Positions 33,595 to 44,459 of a stretch of DNA of 64,000 nt are shown here, one piece after another; the stretch's first letter is position 1, and each line of letters opens with the position of its first letter. A program made the position numbers and the translations under genes. The DNA lies in assembly GCA_030015575.1 (NCBI GenBank), contig CM057342.1, positions 616,867,348 to 616,931,347 on the forward strand. Direction: 5' to 3'. A model generated the notes under the pieces. It saw nothing but the letters and a program-made list of their open reading frames with translations, was not told the DNA's origin and made no database searches. Source of the DNA: Agapanthus africanus (Eukaryota > Streptophyta > Magnoliopsida > Asparagales > Amaryllidaceae).

Positions 33595-36500
33595 ACTTCC
33601 TATCTAGAGTATGCCATCCAAATCTCAGGACAGTACTCTCTACACCCATCTTACTAGGTTCATCTATTATTTTGATGAAATCAATCTCCTTGACTGTCAC
33701 ATCAAAATCAGATGATCCGTCTCCGCTAGACATGCTTTAGTCTACGTATATACATATGAAACTTGCACACCTTCCGCTGCTTCAACTGACTACGATAACC
33801 CTCTGGTAGAGTCATATACACGTGCACTTCCAAATTCCCATTTGGAAAGACGTTATAGTCATTCTCTTACCAGATATCATAGTCTAGAGCAGCAGCAGTA
33901 CCAAGTCATATCCGTATGGATTTTAGCGTAGACACCGAAGTAAAAGTCTCATCACAATCCACAACGGGTATTTGATGAGAATAATTACAACAAGTCTAAC
34001 CTTATTAGATTAATACCTTTCTACTTGCACAGATCTGGAATGATCTACTTGCTCCTAATAGGTTTTACCCCTTTAGGAGCACCTAACAAAGTCAAAAATC
34101 CAATATTTGCTGAAGTACGTGGAGTCCAACTAGGATATGAATTATCTGGTCACCTGGAAGTTACCACTTCGTATGACCTACAGATAACTATTAGGACCAT
34201 CATGACTATGATGCTAATCTCTCCGTCACCGTCTCTAAGAAAACCGAAGTATCTTTCGAGTGGCTGAGTTCACCTACTAAAATCTACGGAGTGGCTAATA
34301 GATTATCAAGTCCAATTGAATTTTTAGGTTCTACTAAATTTTCGGTAATCGTTTGTGGTTCTGAAATCACTTCCAGTTCTACTATACTCCCACTAGTTTC
34401 TTTTGCAAAAAGATTCCTTTTTATAAAAAGGTGGCGAGTCAAGAATAATGTAACTATTGATCTTGAAAATAGTAGAAGCAAAACCCTAGCGAATGCTTGA
34501 GATAATCCACAAACAACCATTGCTGAAGCGTGCCTTGAGTTTGTCCGGATTCTGCATTTAAACAGGAATCGAATAACTCCATATCCTTATAACCTCAAGA
34601 TATGTAACTAATATATGTCCATATTAAATCAAAGACACTATTTTAGATGGAACCAGATTCAAATATCATGCAGCTATTTCCAGTGCATATCACCTATAAA
34701 AAAAGGCCAATACAGCATTACTCATCAAGGAGCAAACCCGCGGATGTGTAACCTGAGAGGGAATCAAGTTCTCAATATTACTATAATGGAATACGTAGCA
34801 CAAGTATCTATATCTTCGATCACTTTGAAGAATCCTGATACTTACAACGTATGGCTCTCTACTTTATTTTTATACCTATAAATTTCTCAAAATCTTTGGA
34901 CCTTGCATTACAACGAATGCGTGTCTAAAACCAGAGAACTCATAGGTAAACCTGAATGAAGTAAGAATACCAACCCCTTGTCCAGAAAGACACTAGACAA
35001 CATACATTTTCATGTATAAGTCCCAAGAGTATACTAACTCAAATTCCATGTGTTGTAAGTTTAAAACTGTATTTTGGTCGACAATATCTTACACCGTTAT
35101 TCAATGTACCTTATCTTATCCTCAACTGATAAAGGTAAATGTTTAGAACACAATTTTCAAAATTTATATCTCACTTTATTAAATAAAGATACATATATTT
35201 CATTTTAAAAATTGGTGCATAACAATGGTTATTCGAAACCAAATATTTTGCCGTTAGGCAAAACCAGGCGATTCAATCCAATATCATCAATTACAACTAA
35301 TTCCGATATTGAGGATCAAATCGTCCATTTCCCAATATTCAACTCCTTCTCAGCATTTGTAATGCCGTACAAAAGTGAGATCCAAATCCGGCAAATACAT
35401 ACCCATGAGTCAGAATTGATTGGGAAAACAGTTCTCGGTAACAAGTACACAGAAAATCTGAAACATAAATATTTCAAGGGGGTGGCCGGGTATTCCTAGT
35501 AATGCCCTTTTCCGATCCAGATGCATAACAGTAGTCACAATTTTCTTTGCCCTCACTTCAATCCCTTTATATGTCTCTATATCTTACCTTCTATACATCG
35601 TACTTACGATAACGGGTTTTCTTCTTTCCCTACCTTTCGGCACCTGCCTAAGATTTGGAAGAAGACTATCCAATAAGCCCAATAGGTGTACTCTCCTAAT
35701 ATAAGGAGCTCTCGCAACCTGAGAGAAGGTAAACAAGAAGAGTCAACCAAATAATACAATCTAAATTCTTCAGAACCAGTGACCATTCTCGACTGAAATA
35801 ATTTCTTCAAGTTCGTATGTAACTATACGATGGCTATTTCCAAGCAATATGGATCATCGTAGTGATATGGAGTGTTCTGGAGAAATGCAAAGGGAAAGTA
35901 GGAGTAGCAGGGATATTTGCGACATTGTCATGAATCATGACAATCCAAAACCAACGTGTGTAAGAAAGTTCGGTTAACTTGGTTAATGAGTTTTAGGTAA
36001 GTCATAGGTCGTTGTACCAGAGAGAGAGAAAAGAAACACTCAGCGTGCACTTTATCAAGATTAGATTGGTTATCACTTTATCTAATCAGGATGGTTCCAC
36101 TGTTTCCTTGAATTCTCCTTCAAACCCTAAAAAGAGAACCAGTCGGGATCATATACACCTTACAAGTTCGCTAACCGTTCAGCCAGGTCAGTATTGGTAC
36201 TCCGAGGAGGTCCCACGTGCTTTCACATGGACCCAATTAATAACCCTATTTTCGCAGAGGCGTAACCTCGTTAACACTTTCTAGACACCTAATAGGTTAG
36301 CTAATTGTGAAGTGAAAAATATCCCGAAAAGTAATACCTACTCATCAGTGGGAATCGGTACCCAACTATCATTATATGATAACTTTGACGGAAGCCGGCC
36401 AAAATTACCACACTCCAGAAGGTATGCGCTTGCCTAGCAAGTTTCCTTTATATTTGAAACTCCCGATATGGTTTTTTCCAGAAGCGCTTATGACCTTGAC

Positions 36501-37055
36501 GAAGGTCAAAACATCATAAGTCGCAAGTCAAGTTCAACCCACCATTGTCCTGATTAATCTAAACCCATTCGTACAAGCGCTTGACGAAAGCCAAAAAAGT
36601 TGTACGCCTGTCCTAGATTAATGCATCTACCTATGCTACAAACAAGTATCCCCTAGCTACCAAACACTATGCCTTAGCGAATGTCAAAACACATAGCATG
36701 AATACTGGTTGATACTCATCTGAAACGATGGAGGGCTGCGGCTGATTTTGGCGAAAAAACCTTTAACGTAATGAACTTGATATCGTTAAAGGATCTCTAG
36801 TGGCTTTGAAATGAAATGGTTCGGGCTCCGCATTTTAAAGCTGGTAACATAAACTTTTTCTTAAAAGCGAACTCCCCGGGAAGGGATCAAGGCTCTTCCC
36901 TCATAGAATGAGGTGCAGGATATTTCTAACCGAATACCTCAATACAAAGCAAAAGAATACGACAGTTGTTTTGAAGAAAACCGAGTAGTTTTAAAAATTG
37001 GTTCCGACAACATCAATTAGGTTTATTTTCCTTTGCATTAAAAATATAATGCAGT
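33595..37055 (-). mobile_element. Copia element F (group 3), interior, first visible part
   Basis: Pol homology resumes in the RT region at the X junction (33595-33780 aligns with D around 25120-25300). It passes the linker at 34284-34520 (VELEVISEPQTITEN), a decayed protease region, one copy of the group-3 module (about 35528-35945), and the start of the leader with triple hairpins at 36487-36520, 36570-36606 and 36667-36696. The hairpin cores here have begun to diverge. N interrupts it at 37056. The 3' LTR end of F is expected left of the window, beyond X and its insertions. Confidence 0.75.
37051..37055. repeat. Left target-site duplication of N (GCAGT)
   Basis: GCAGT before the N LTR is repeated at 44460-44464. 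Joining the flanks gives AATGCAGTCCCATC, as in uninterrupted D near 28290. Confidence 0.95.
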
Positions 37056-38506
37056 TGTTCATATCAGAATTTTGCATTATTATATCACCCATTCTTAATC
37101 ATATTTCAAATAAATAGGTGCTTTTGATCCATATTTGCTAAATAGTTGTAGGTTACAGGTTCTCAGAACAATACAGTGAAATTTATGAAAAAAAGTTACA
37201 AATGTGAGACTACGACCAACAAAAGATGAATCCGTATGATGCCGCCTAACAGTTCAAGGAACAAATGAAGATCAGTAAACAGTTCCATGCACAAGACAGT
37301 TCAAGGGCAGCACAAGATACAAGACTTCAAAGCGAAGCTTACGGTAAAAGTCCACAAATTCTGCACTGTTGGAAATCTGGAAGAAAGTAGAAAACATTCT
37401 GAGAAACCAAGTAAAGAAAATAAAAGATAAAAGCAACACAGAGAAACCCTAAAGAGATGGGCCCATGAGCCTACCAAATGGCCGCGGATCCGCGGCAAAA
37501 CAGGCCTTTCTGCCGCGGTTCCACGGCCGTGCAATGCACGTGTCGGTAGGGTGTCGGTGCTTTGACTCGGTCTTTGGGGTTGTTTTGTAATTTCATGTAT
37601 GGATCAGAATGTAACCTAGGGTTTTTCCTATCTATAAATAGGAAGGATGCCTGTCTTTAGTTTTTGTGCCTCTTTTTGGGTGCCTCTTTTGAGATGCCTC
37701 TCTTTAGTTCTTAATCTCTTTTCAATTTCTAGATTTAATTCTCATTTTGTAATGAATCGTTGAGAGGTCATCAATAAAGGTATTTTTTGTTATTTTTATC
37801 TTGCATTCTTTTTATCTGCAATTTTAATTCCTGCAATTTTTACTTGTTCTTTTATTATCTGCAATTTAGTTTTCTAATATTAAAAATTAAAAAAATGAAT
37901 TTGATTGTCACCTTCCTAATGAGTGAGTAATTCCTCACTTGTTAGGGTTATGATAGGGAAGGTTTGAGAGAAGGAAATCTCTCTCCCTCCTTTCTTTGCC
38001 CAAATAATTTTATTGAAAGGACTCTCTTTAAATCAACCATAATCCGCTCACTACGGCATCTTATCCTACAAGATAGTGGTGATTCCCTAGTTAGACCGGT
38101 TGTGGTTGAATTAACCAGAGGTTAGGGCTAAAAGCCAAGAACGGACGGACAAGGACCAAAGGGAAGAAACTTAGTTTCTTCCTAGTCGTGCTAATCCCCG
38201 TTGTTGACTATTATCCTAACACCTATATTCTTAATTAGGGCATTGATAGAAGCGAGAAGAATCCCTTTTTCGAACTAACCTAATCTTAACCCTAGCAAGC
38301 ATTTTTATCAATTTATTATCATTCATAGATCTACAACAAAACCACCAATTTTTTTGACTTAACTCGTTAGAACATAAAGAAAAGGAATCCATCTCCCTGT
38401 GGACCGACCCGTACTCAACCGGCTAGCTACCAAGTGACACCGTTATTGATTGCGGTATATTCTTAACTTTGATTCAAAATGCATAAGCAAAATATTCAAA
38501 CAATCA
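37056..38506 (+). repeat. 5' LTR of N (1,451 bp)
   Basis: Starts TGTTCATATCAGAATTTTG, ends AAACAATCA. A TATA box TATAAATAG is at 37633-37641 and an AATAAA signal at 37773-37778. Palindromes CCGCGGATCCGCGG and related sequence lie near 37482-37530. Confidence 0.93.
37633..37641 (+). promoter_or_regulatory. TATA box in the 5' LTR of N
   Basis: TATAAATAG is conserved at 43587-43595 in the other LTR. It lies mid-LTR with an AATAAA about 130 bp downstream, which fits a short R region. Confidence 0.75.
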
Positions 38507-38508
38507 AA

Positions 38509-38527
38509 TGGCGTCGTTACCGGGGAG
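38509..38527 (+). promoter_or_regulatory. Primer-binding site of N
   Basis: TGGCGTCGTTACCGGGGAG begins two bases after the LTR end. It resembles, with changes, the TGGCGCCGTTGCCGGGGA site of Tat/Athila-like gypsy elements. The tRNA was not identified. Confidence 0.75.
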
Positions 38528-38812
38528 ACGGTAGTCTCTTTCTTTGTGTAATTTCGGGTTAATAATAATAATAAAAAATTCAAAAAAAATTTATAAAAAT
38601 TGAAAAATTTAAAAAATAATAATAAAAAAATTAAAAATAAATAAATCATTTTGTTCTTTTTGAAAGGTTTTTGTGCATGTATGCAGAATTGAAGCAAACT
38701 CTATTTTAGATCTGGAGCAAGCCAGTGAACAAATCAAGAAACAGAGGATCTGAACAGACCGGGGAGAATCCAAACAACACAAAGAAAATTTTGGAGATCT
38801 AAACCAACTAAA

Positions 38813-38864
38813 CCGCCGTGGAACCGCGGCGGATTCAAGCAGTTGACCGCGTAACCGCGGTCAA
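38813..38864 (+). other. Two GC-rich hairpins about 290-340 nt after the N primer-binding site
   Basis: CCGCCGTGG pairs with CCGCGGCGG (38813-38832), and TTGACCGCG pairs with CGCGGTCAA (38843-38864). They look like the CCGCGG-type hairpins of the copia leaders, though N is a different superfamily. Confidence 0.7.
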
Positions 38865-39689
38865 CCTGTGATGTCAGCAGTTAAAAATTCTCTGTGAGTA
38901 TCTCTTTTCTCCTCTCCTCTGCACTCCACTAAAAAAAATTTCCTGCAGGTATTCTTTGCACAACAACTTCTTCTTCTTATCCAATAAATTGTTTTTGTGC
39001 AGGATTCTTTGCGCTGCCAAATAAAAAAAAATCCAAGTGTTTTGGATTTTGTGTGTTAATTGCTTTGCATATTTAAAACGGACTTTTAAGGGGCTATAAC
39101 ACCAATCCAGATTGGGTAGGAATTTTATTACCCTTCCTAAGACCCCAAAAATCACTAAAAGCATATGCATCACTCTTGAGTTAAGAAAAAATATCTAGAC
39201 TCAGCCAACTAAGGACTGTCGTGCTCATTAGGACAGAGGAAGGTTGTGGGCATTCAGTCGTTTATCTAAACCTGAGTTTGTGGTGCCTAGGCTAGACAAG
39301 TGAAAAAGGTAACTTTAAAAGGTCTGTCTCACGGTGATTCGTGAGCGGAACCCTCCTTTCTTCATTTGTGCTTACCTGGCCACAATTGGCGGTGAAGAGG
39401 CGATTTGAGAGATATCTCACAACTTGTAGCTTTGGAACAGTTATGAGTAGTCTAGTTGACTTAGGAGACCCTAGCTCTAGGTTTGATTGTGCATATTTAA
39501 ACTGTGGTTGTTTGAAATTGTGCCGTAGTTCCATACAAATTTTGCAAAAACTCTTTCTAAAAAAAACACTTTCAAAAATTTCAAAACTCCAAAAATTTCA
39601 ATATTTTAAAAAAAAATATATAAAAAAATTAAAATAAAATAAAATAAAATAAAAAATCATCACATTCTTTTCCTTTCTTTCCTCACATC

Positions 39690-40573
39690 ATGGGTACCCC
39701 AACTCGCAAAACTCTTGCCAAACTTTGGTACCCTCAACCAAACATTACTTTCTACGCTCATTGTTTTGGTCGAATTTCGGACGACCCCTCCATGCCCAAA
39801 ATTTCTTTGAAAGATCGAATAGACACGTCTGGGGCATCCAGTTGGACTCCGTAATCCACCTTATATCAACCATTTTAACCTTCACCACCTTCTCACATTG
39901 ATACTCCTTTTTCAAGTCCTGTTGTAACCCCGAAACCCATGTCTATTGCTGAACATATTGCACAATCTCGTAACCGATCTTTCACTTATTTCACCACTGC
40001 GAATTCTTTGGATCAACAATTCCATTCACCTTCTTATCCAAATGTTGATCCTACTCCTGTCCAACCATTCAATTCCTACCAGTCCTACCCGACTTTTGCA
40101 CCTTCCCTAGACATTGCTTCTACACAGCCATTTGGGAGTTTCCAGTATCCAAACAACTTTGAATTTTTTACTGAAACCCCTTCACAACCCATGTCTACTC
40201 TGGAACAGTCGTTAGAAGATTTTATGGTAATGTCAAGACAAAATATAATGGATTTGAATGCGTCCATGGCCGCCCTTATACAACCTAGTGACCCAGTAGT
40301 TAGTTTCCAACTAGCTCCAAAATTTCCAATGTATGATAAGGCGGTTGGACAGATTGAGAATTTGAGTGGTGAGAGTGAGCTGTACATCCTTCCAAATCAA
40401 ACCTACCCATCCCCAATTGAATCCCACATCTTCGTTTTGAATGTCTATCAAGTGTTCCAAATGATTCACCAGTTGAAAATAAAACGTTTACTGAGTTGTG
40501 CGACTTTGTAGTGTTTGATTTGCCAGATTGTGAAGGGTCCCTTTCGAGTGAACCCACACCTAATCCTTTTGAC
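39690..40573 (+). pseudogene. Broken frame in the gag position of N
   Basis: An ATG at 39690 opens a frame reading MGTPTRKTLAKLWYPQPN, stopped in frame near 39852 and again about 20 bases later. The same frame reopens with ATG 39939 and runs to 40511 (190 residues), rich in Pro, Ser, Phe and Tyr, with LEQSLEDFMVMSRQNIMDLN, a helix-like segment of the kind found before the zinc knuckle in gypsy Gags. After about 40445 the coding-like signal moves to another frame (ELCDFVVFDLPDCEG) until a stop near 40590. Two stops and one frameshift have broken what was probably one long protein. Its identity as Gag is a guess from position and composition; no zinc knuckle is visible. Confidence 0.5.
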
Positions 40574-40599
40574 TCTACACCTCCACTCTAAAACCTGAA

Positions 40600-41772
40600 T
40601 TGATAAATATCCATGCTTGTGATGAGGTGTCTGAAAAAATTGATTTTAACTTGATTGAGGATATCGACGCTGGGAATATTTTGGATGATGAACCCACAGA
40701 TTTGACTGAATTTTTCTCTCCAATTCATCATCCCGAGTCATTAAATGTTTTTCCCGAACTTTATATGCGTCTTGATTTTGATGAGAATGGCATGGATAAG
40801 CTAAATTTTGAGAAGAGTAGTGAAGAAATTATTGAGGATGCAGCAGTTTTACTTGAGAAGTCGGATTTTCCAATTCATTCTATCCCTTTCATTGACTGCG
40901 CACACCCTCCTGAATCTTTAACTGATACCCTTCCTCAATCACTTCCCTCCATCCTTGTTCCGACTTTGCAAGAAACCGTTACACTTTCATTTTCAATGAT
41001 TGGTTTACCAAGTTCAACGTACCCATGTTTTCTCACGAATCTTGAGGGATTTGACCTCATTTCTCAGTGGGTTGATAGATTAGCACAATCGCTTTTTACA
41101 CATCGGTCATTACAAATTGTGCTAATTTATACACTCCATCTCCACCCTCAAGTTCGTATTCCACTTCTTTCTCCCAGTTTCTCTGGTTCTTCTTCTGATC
41201 TTCCTTTGATGATAGCGAGTATTAATGAATCACAATCCGATATTTTGAGTTCGATAATTCTAGAAAAACAACTTGATTTAGAATCTTTTGAAAATAAGGT
41301 AAATGAGCCTCACGACTATCCTACCTTCATAATTTTTGAAAAATCAAGTATGTTGAATTCTGGCGCGACACTTATTGACATTGAAACGTTCAATCGGACT
41401 ATCGATGGAAGCTTCGAAGATATTTTCGCCGACGAACTCGCATTCCTAAACGACACGGATTTTGTGATTAATCAACCTCCACCTGAAGAAGTCGAACCAC
41501 CACCACCTTTTCTTTTTCCCTTCTGCCATTCTTCTCCTCCACCGAGACCGTATACTGCTTCTATCTCCACACGGTCTCGTGTGTTTCTCATTTCTTTTCT
41601 CTACACTTCATTCTTTCACCAACCACACCATTATAATGATAAAAATTTTGAATGGTTGGTGCTAACCTTTGGCCTGTTTAAGTTTGGGGGTGTGCTCGGT
41701 AAGCTTTCTTCCTTCGCATTCATGTGTATATTTTTGCATTTGCATACTTATTTTAAAACCATTAAAAATTGA
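40600..41772 (+). CDS. Acidic open frame of unknown function in N
   Basis: The 390-codon frame is bounded by a stop at 40570-40572. The tracked start is a TTG, so it is probably the continuation of the broken upstream frame rather than a separate gene. It is rich in Asp, Glu, Ser and Pro (LIEDIDAGNILDDEPTDL, PPPEEVEPPPPF near the end). No zinc knuckle, DTG, YVDD or integrase motif was found. A PPT-like AAGTTTGGGGGTGT occurs inside its last part (41680-41693), so the C-terminal reading may be fortuitous. I do not recognise it. Confidence 0.45.
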   Translation: MINIHACDEVSEKIDFNLIEDIDAGNILDDEPTDLTEFFSPIHHPESLNVFPELYMRLDFDENGMDKLNFEKSSEEIIEDAAVLLEKSDFPIHSIPFIDCAHPPESLTDTLPQSLPSILVPTLQETVTLSFSMIGLPSSTYPCFLTNLEGFDLISQWVDRLAQSLFTHRSLQIVLIYTLHLHPQVRIPLLSPSFSGSSSDLPLMIASINESQSDILSSIILEKQLDLESFENKVNEPHDYPTFIIFEKSSMLNSGATLIDIETFNRTIDGSFEDIFADELAFLNDTDFVINQPPPEEVEPPPPFLFPFCHSSPPPRPYTASISTRSRVFLISFLYTSFFHQPHHYNDKNFEWLVLTFGLFKFGGVLGKLSSFAFMCIFLHLHTYFKTIKN

Positions 41773-42995
41773 AAAAATTTAAAATTATAAAAATTGAAAG
41801 GTTCAATTTTGGCCATATTTGATTTAAGTTCAACATGACGGTTGAATAGTAGGGAAAAACTAGATCCTAAACTTAGTAAATTAAAAACCCTAAAAATAAC
41901 CCTTCTTAAAGTTTAACCGTAGAAAATATATGTCCTTGTAGATTATTTAGAAATAGGCAATTTTTGAGTTCAGTTTTTGGGCTAAGTCAAAATAAGGGAA
42001 GAGTATTGAAATTTTTATTTGAAGTAAAAGTTTGAAAAATAATTCTGAACCTTAAATCTAAATTCTGAAAATATATACCCTACAACTGGCACAAACACGC
42101 ATCTTGAAACTTGGAATAGTAGAGGATACCTTGAAATGCTCTTGTCTAAAATCCTTAGTATGAAAGAAAATAAAATAAAAGTACAAGTGTGAATAAAGAG
42201 ATATAAAAAAAAATGAACACCGGTTTTGTAATTACTTGAAGCTGCAGAAATAAAAAATTATATAGCGAGGGTGATTTATCACCTAGTGCCTTAGATCAAC
42301 TGGTTTGGGAGTCACTGTTAAAGCCTTAGGTATTACAAGACGAGGAATTACGACTTAATGCGTGAACACATTTTGTAATCGGTCGTTAGAACCTCAAGAA
42401 GTATTAACGGTCGCATGAAGGGTGTGTGAGCAAATTTCATCTAAAATTCACCAACTAAAAGTATTTTGGAAGATGGACAAGAGTATGATAGTTTGAATTG
42501 AATTTCCAAGTGTAGGGGTAAAAAAAAAATTACACACACATAGGGGTATATGATTGGGGTTTGGATGAGAGATAGGAATGAAAAATAGGGCTTATACCTT
42601 CAGTAGAGATGATAAAAATTCCTAAGTTGAGATGGAACCTTAGAAGGAAAATTCAAATGATGCTGAAAGCTAAATAAATTTGCAGAACATATACGATCTT
42701 AAGTTAAATAATAAGTGAGTGTGAAAAATATGGGTTGATGATTTCTAAGTTGAAGATAATAGAATTTCTTGCTAGAATACTGAATTGAAGAATTAAAGTC
42801 AACGGGCCAAATTGATTGGATTTTGTGGGTAGTATCCGCTGAAAACCATCAGGAGACAACACTCCTCCTAATAGGGACACCTAGAGGTTTAACGGCTTGT
42901 TGCACGAGCTCAGTGCAATCGCGATTCCCTGCGAAAGTGAGGTTAGGATTTTTTTTCGAGAATAAATTGGCTTTGCTCGGGACGAGAAAAAGATA
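41764..42995 (+). other. 3' non-coding interior of N
   Basis: AT-rich sequence with no supported frame lies between the orphan frame and the polypurine tract. It includes short A/T runs and an ACACACAC stretch near 42532. Nothing else was recognised. Confidence 0.6.
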
Positions 42996-43009
42996 AGTTT
43001 GGGGGTATT
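42996..43009 (+). promoter_or_regulatory. Polypurine tract of N
   Basis: AGTTTGGGGGTAT lies directly before the TGTTCAT start of the 3' LTR. It is of the gypsy Tat/Athila type. Confidence 0.8.
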
Positions 43010-44459
43010 TGTTCATATCAGAATTTTGTATTGTTATATCACCCATTCTTAATCATATTTCAAATAAATAGGTGCTTTTGATCCATGTCTGTTAAATAGT
43101 TGCAGGTTACAGGTTCTTAGAACAATACAGTGAAATTCATGAAAAGACGTTACAAAAGTGAGACTACGACCAACAAAAGATGAATCCGTATGATGCCGCC
43201 TAACAGTTCGAGGAACAAATGAAGATCAGTAAACAGTTCCATGCATAAGACAGTTCAAGGGTACCACAAGATACAAGACTTCAAAGCGAAGCTTACGGTA
43301 AAAGTCCATAAATTATGCACTGTTGGAAATCTGGAAGAAAGTAGAAAAAATTCTGAGAAACCAAGTAAAGAAAACAGAAGATAAAAGCAACACAGAGAAA
43401 CCTTAAAGAGATGGGCCCATGAGCCCACCAAATGGCCGCGGATCTGCGGCCAAACAGGCCTTTCTGCTGCGGTTCCGCGGCCGTGCAATGCACGTGTCGG
43501 TGGGGTGTCGGTGCTTTGACTCGGTCTTTGGGGATATTTTGTAATTTCATGTATGGATCAGAATGTAACCTAGGGTTTTTCCTATCTATAAATAGGAAGG
43601 ATGGCTCTCTTTAGTTTTTGTGCCTCTTTTTAGGTGCCTCTTTTGAGATGCCTCTCTTTAGTTCTTAATCTCTTTTCAATTTCTAGATTTAATTCTCATT
43701 TTGTAATGAATCGTTGAGAGGTCATCAATAAAGGTATTTTTTGTTATTTTTATCTTGCATTCTTTTTATCTGCAATTTTAATTCCTGCAATTTTTACTTG
43801 TTCTTTTATTATCTGCAATTTAGTTTTCTAATATTAAAAATTATAAAAATGAATTTGATTGTCACCTTCCTAATGAGTGAGTAATTCCTCACTTGTTAGG
43901 GTTAGGATAGGGAAGGTTTGAGAGAAGGAAATATCTCTCCCTCCTTTCTTTGCCCAAATAATTTTATTGAAAGGACTCTCTTTAAATCAACCATAATCCG
44001 TTCACTACGGCATCTTATCTTACAAGATAGTGGTGATTCCCTAGTTAGACTGGTTGTGATTGAATTAACCAGAGGTTAGGGCTAAGAGCCAAGAACGGAC
44101 GGACAAGGACCAAAGGGAAGAAACTTAGTTTCTTCCTAGTCGTGCTAATCTCCGTTGTTGACTATTACCCTAACACCTATATTCTTAATTAGGGCATTGA
44201 TAGAAGTGAGAAGAATCTCTTTTTCGAACTAACCTAATCCTAACCCTAGCAAGCCTTTTTATCAATTTATTATCATTCATAGATCTACAACAAAACCACC
44301 AATTTTTTGACTTAACTCGTTAGAACATAAAGAAAAGGAATCCATCTTCCTGTGGACCGACCCGTACTCAACCGGCTAGATACTAAGCGACACCGTTATT
44401 GATTGCGGTATATTCTTAACTTTGATTCAAAACGCATAAGCAAAATATTCAAACAATCA
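43010..44459 (+). repeat. 3' LTR of N (1,450 bp)
   Basis: Colinear with the 5' LTR, with TATA box at 43587-43595, followed by the GCAGT duplication at 44460-44464. Confidence 0.93.

Larger units (their letters stand above)
37056..44459 (+). mobile_element. Non-autonomous gypsy-like LTR element N, complete
   Basis: Two LTRs (37056-38506 and 43010-44459) differ at roughly 35-40 sites (2.5-3% by eye). Both flanks carry GCAGT. The primer-binding region TGGCGTCGTTACCGGGGA resembles TGGCGCCGTTGCCGGGGA found in plant Tat/Athila-type gypsy elements, and the polypurine tract is AAGTTTGGGGGTAT. The 4.5-kb interior has no protease, RT, RNase H or integrase motif, only a broken Gag-position frame and an acidic frame of unknown function. 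It must rely on an autonomous relative. The gypsy assignment is from the priming site and tract only. Confidence 0.88.

Noticed and set aside
38443..38697. 84-codon Phe/Leu-rich frame in N
   Set aside because: Translation of an AT-rich low-complexity stretch across the LTR end and primer-binding site.
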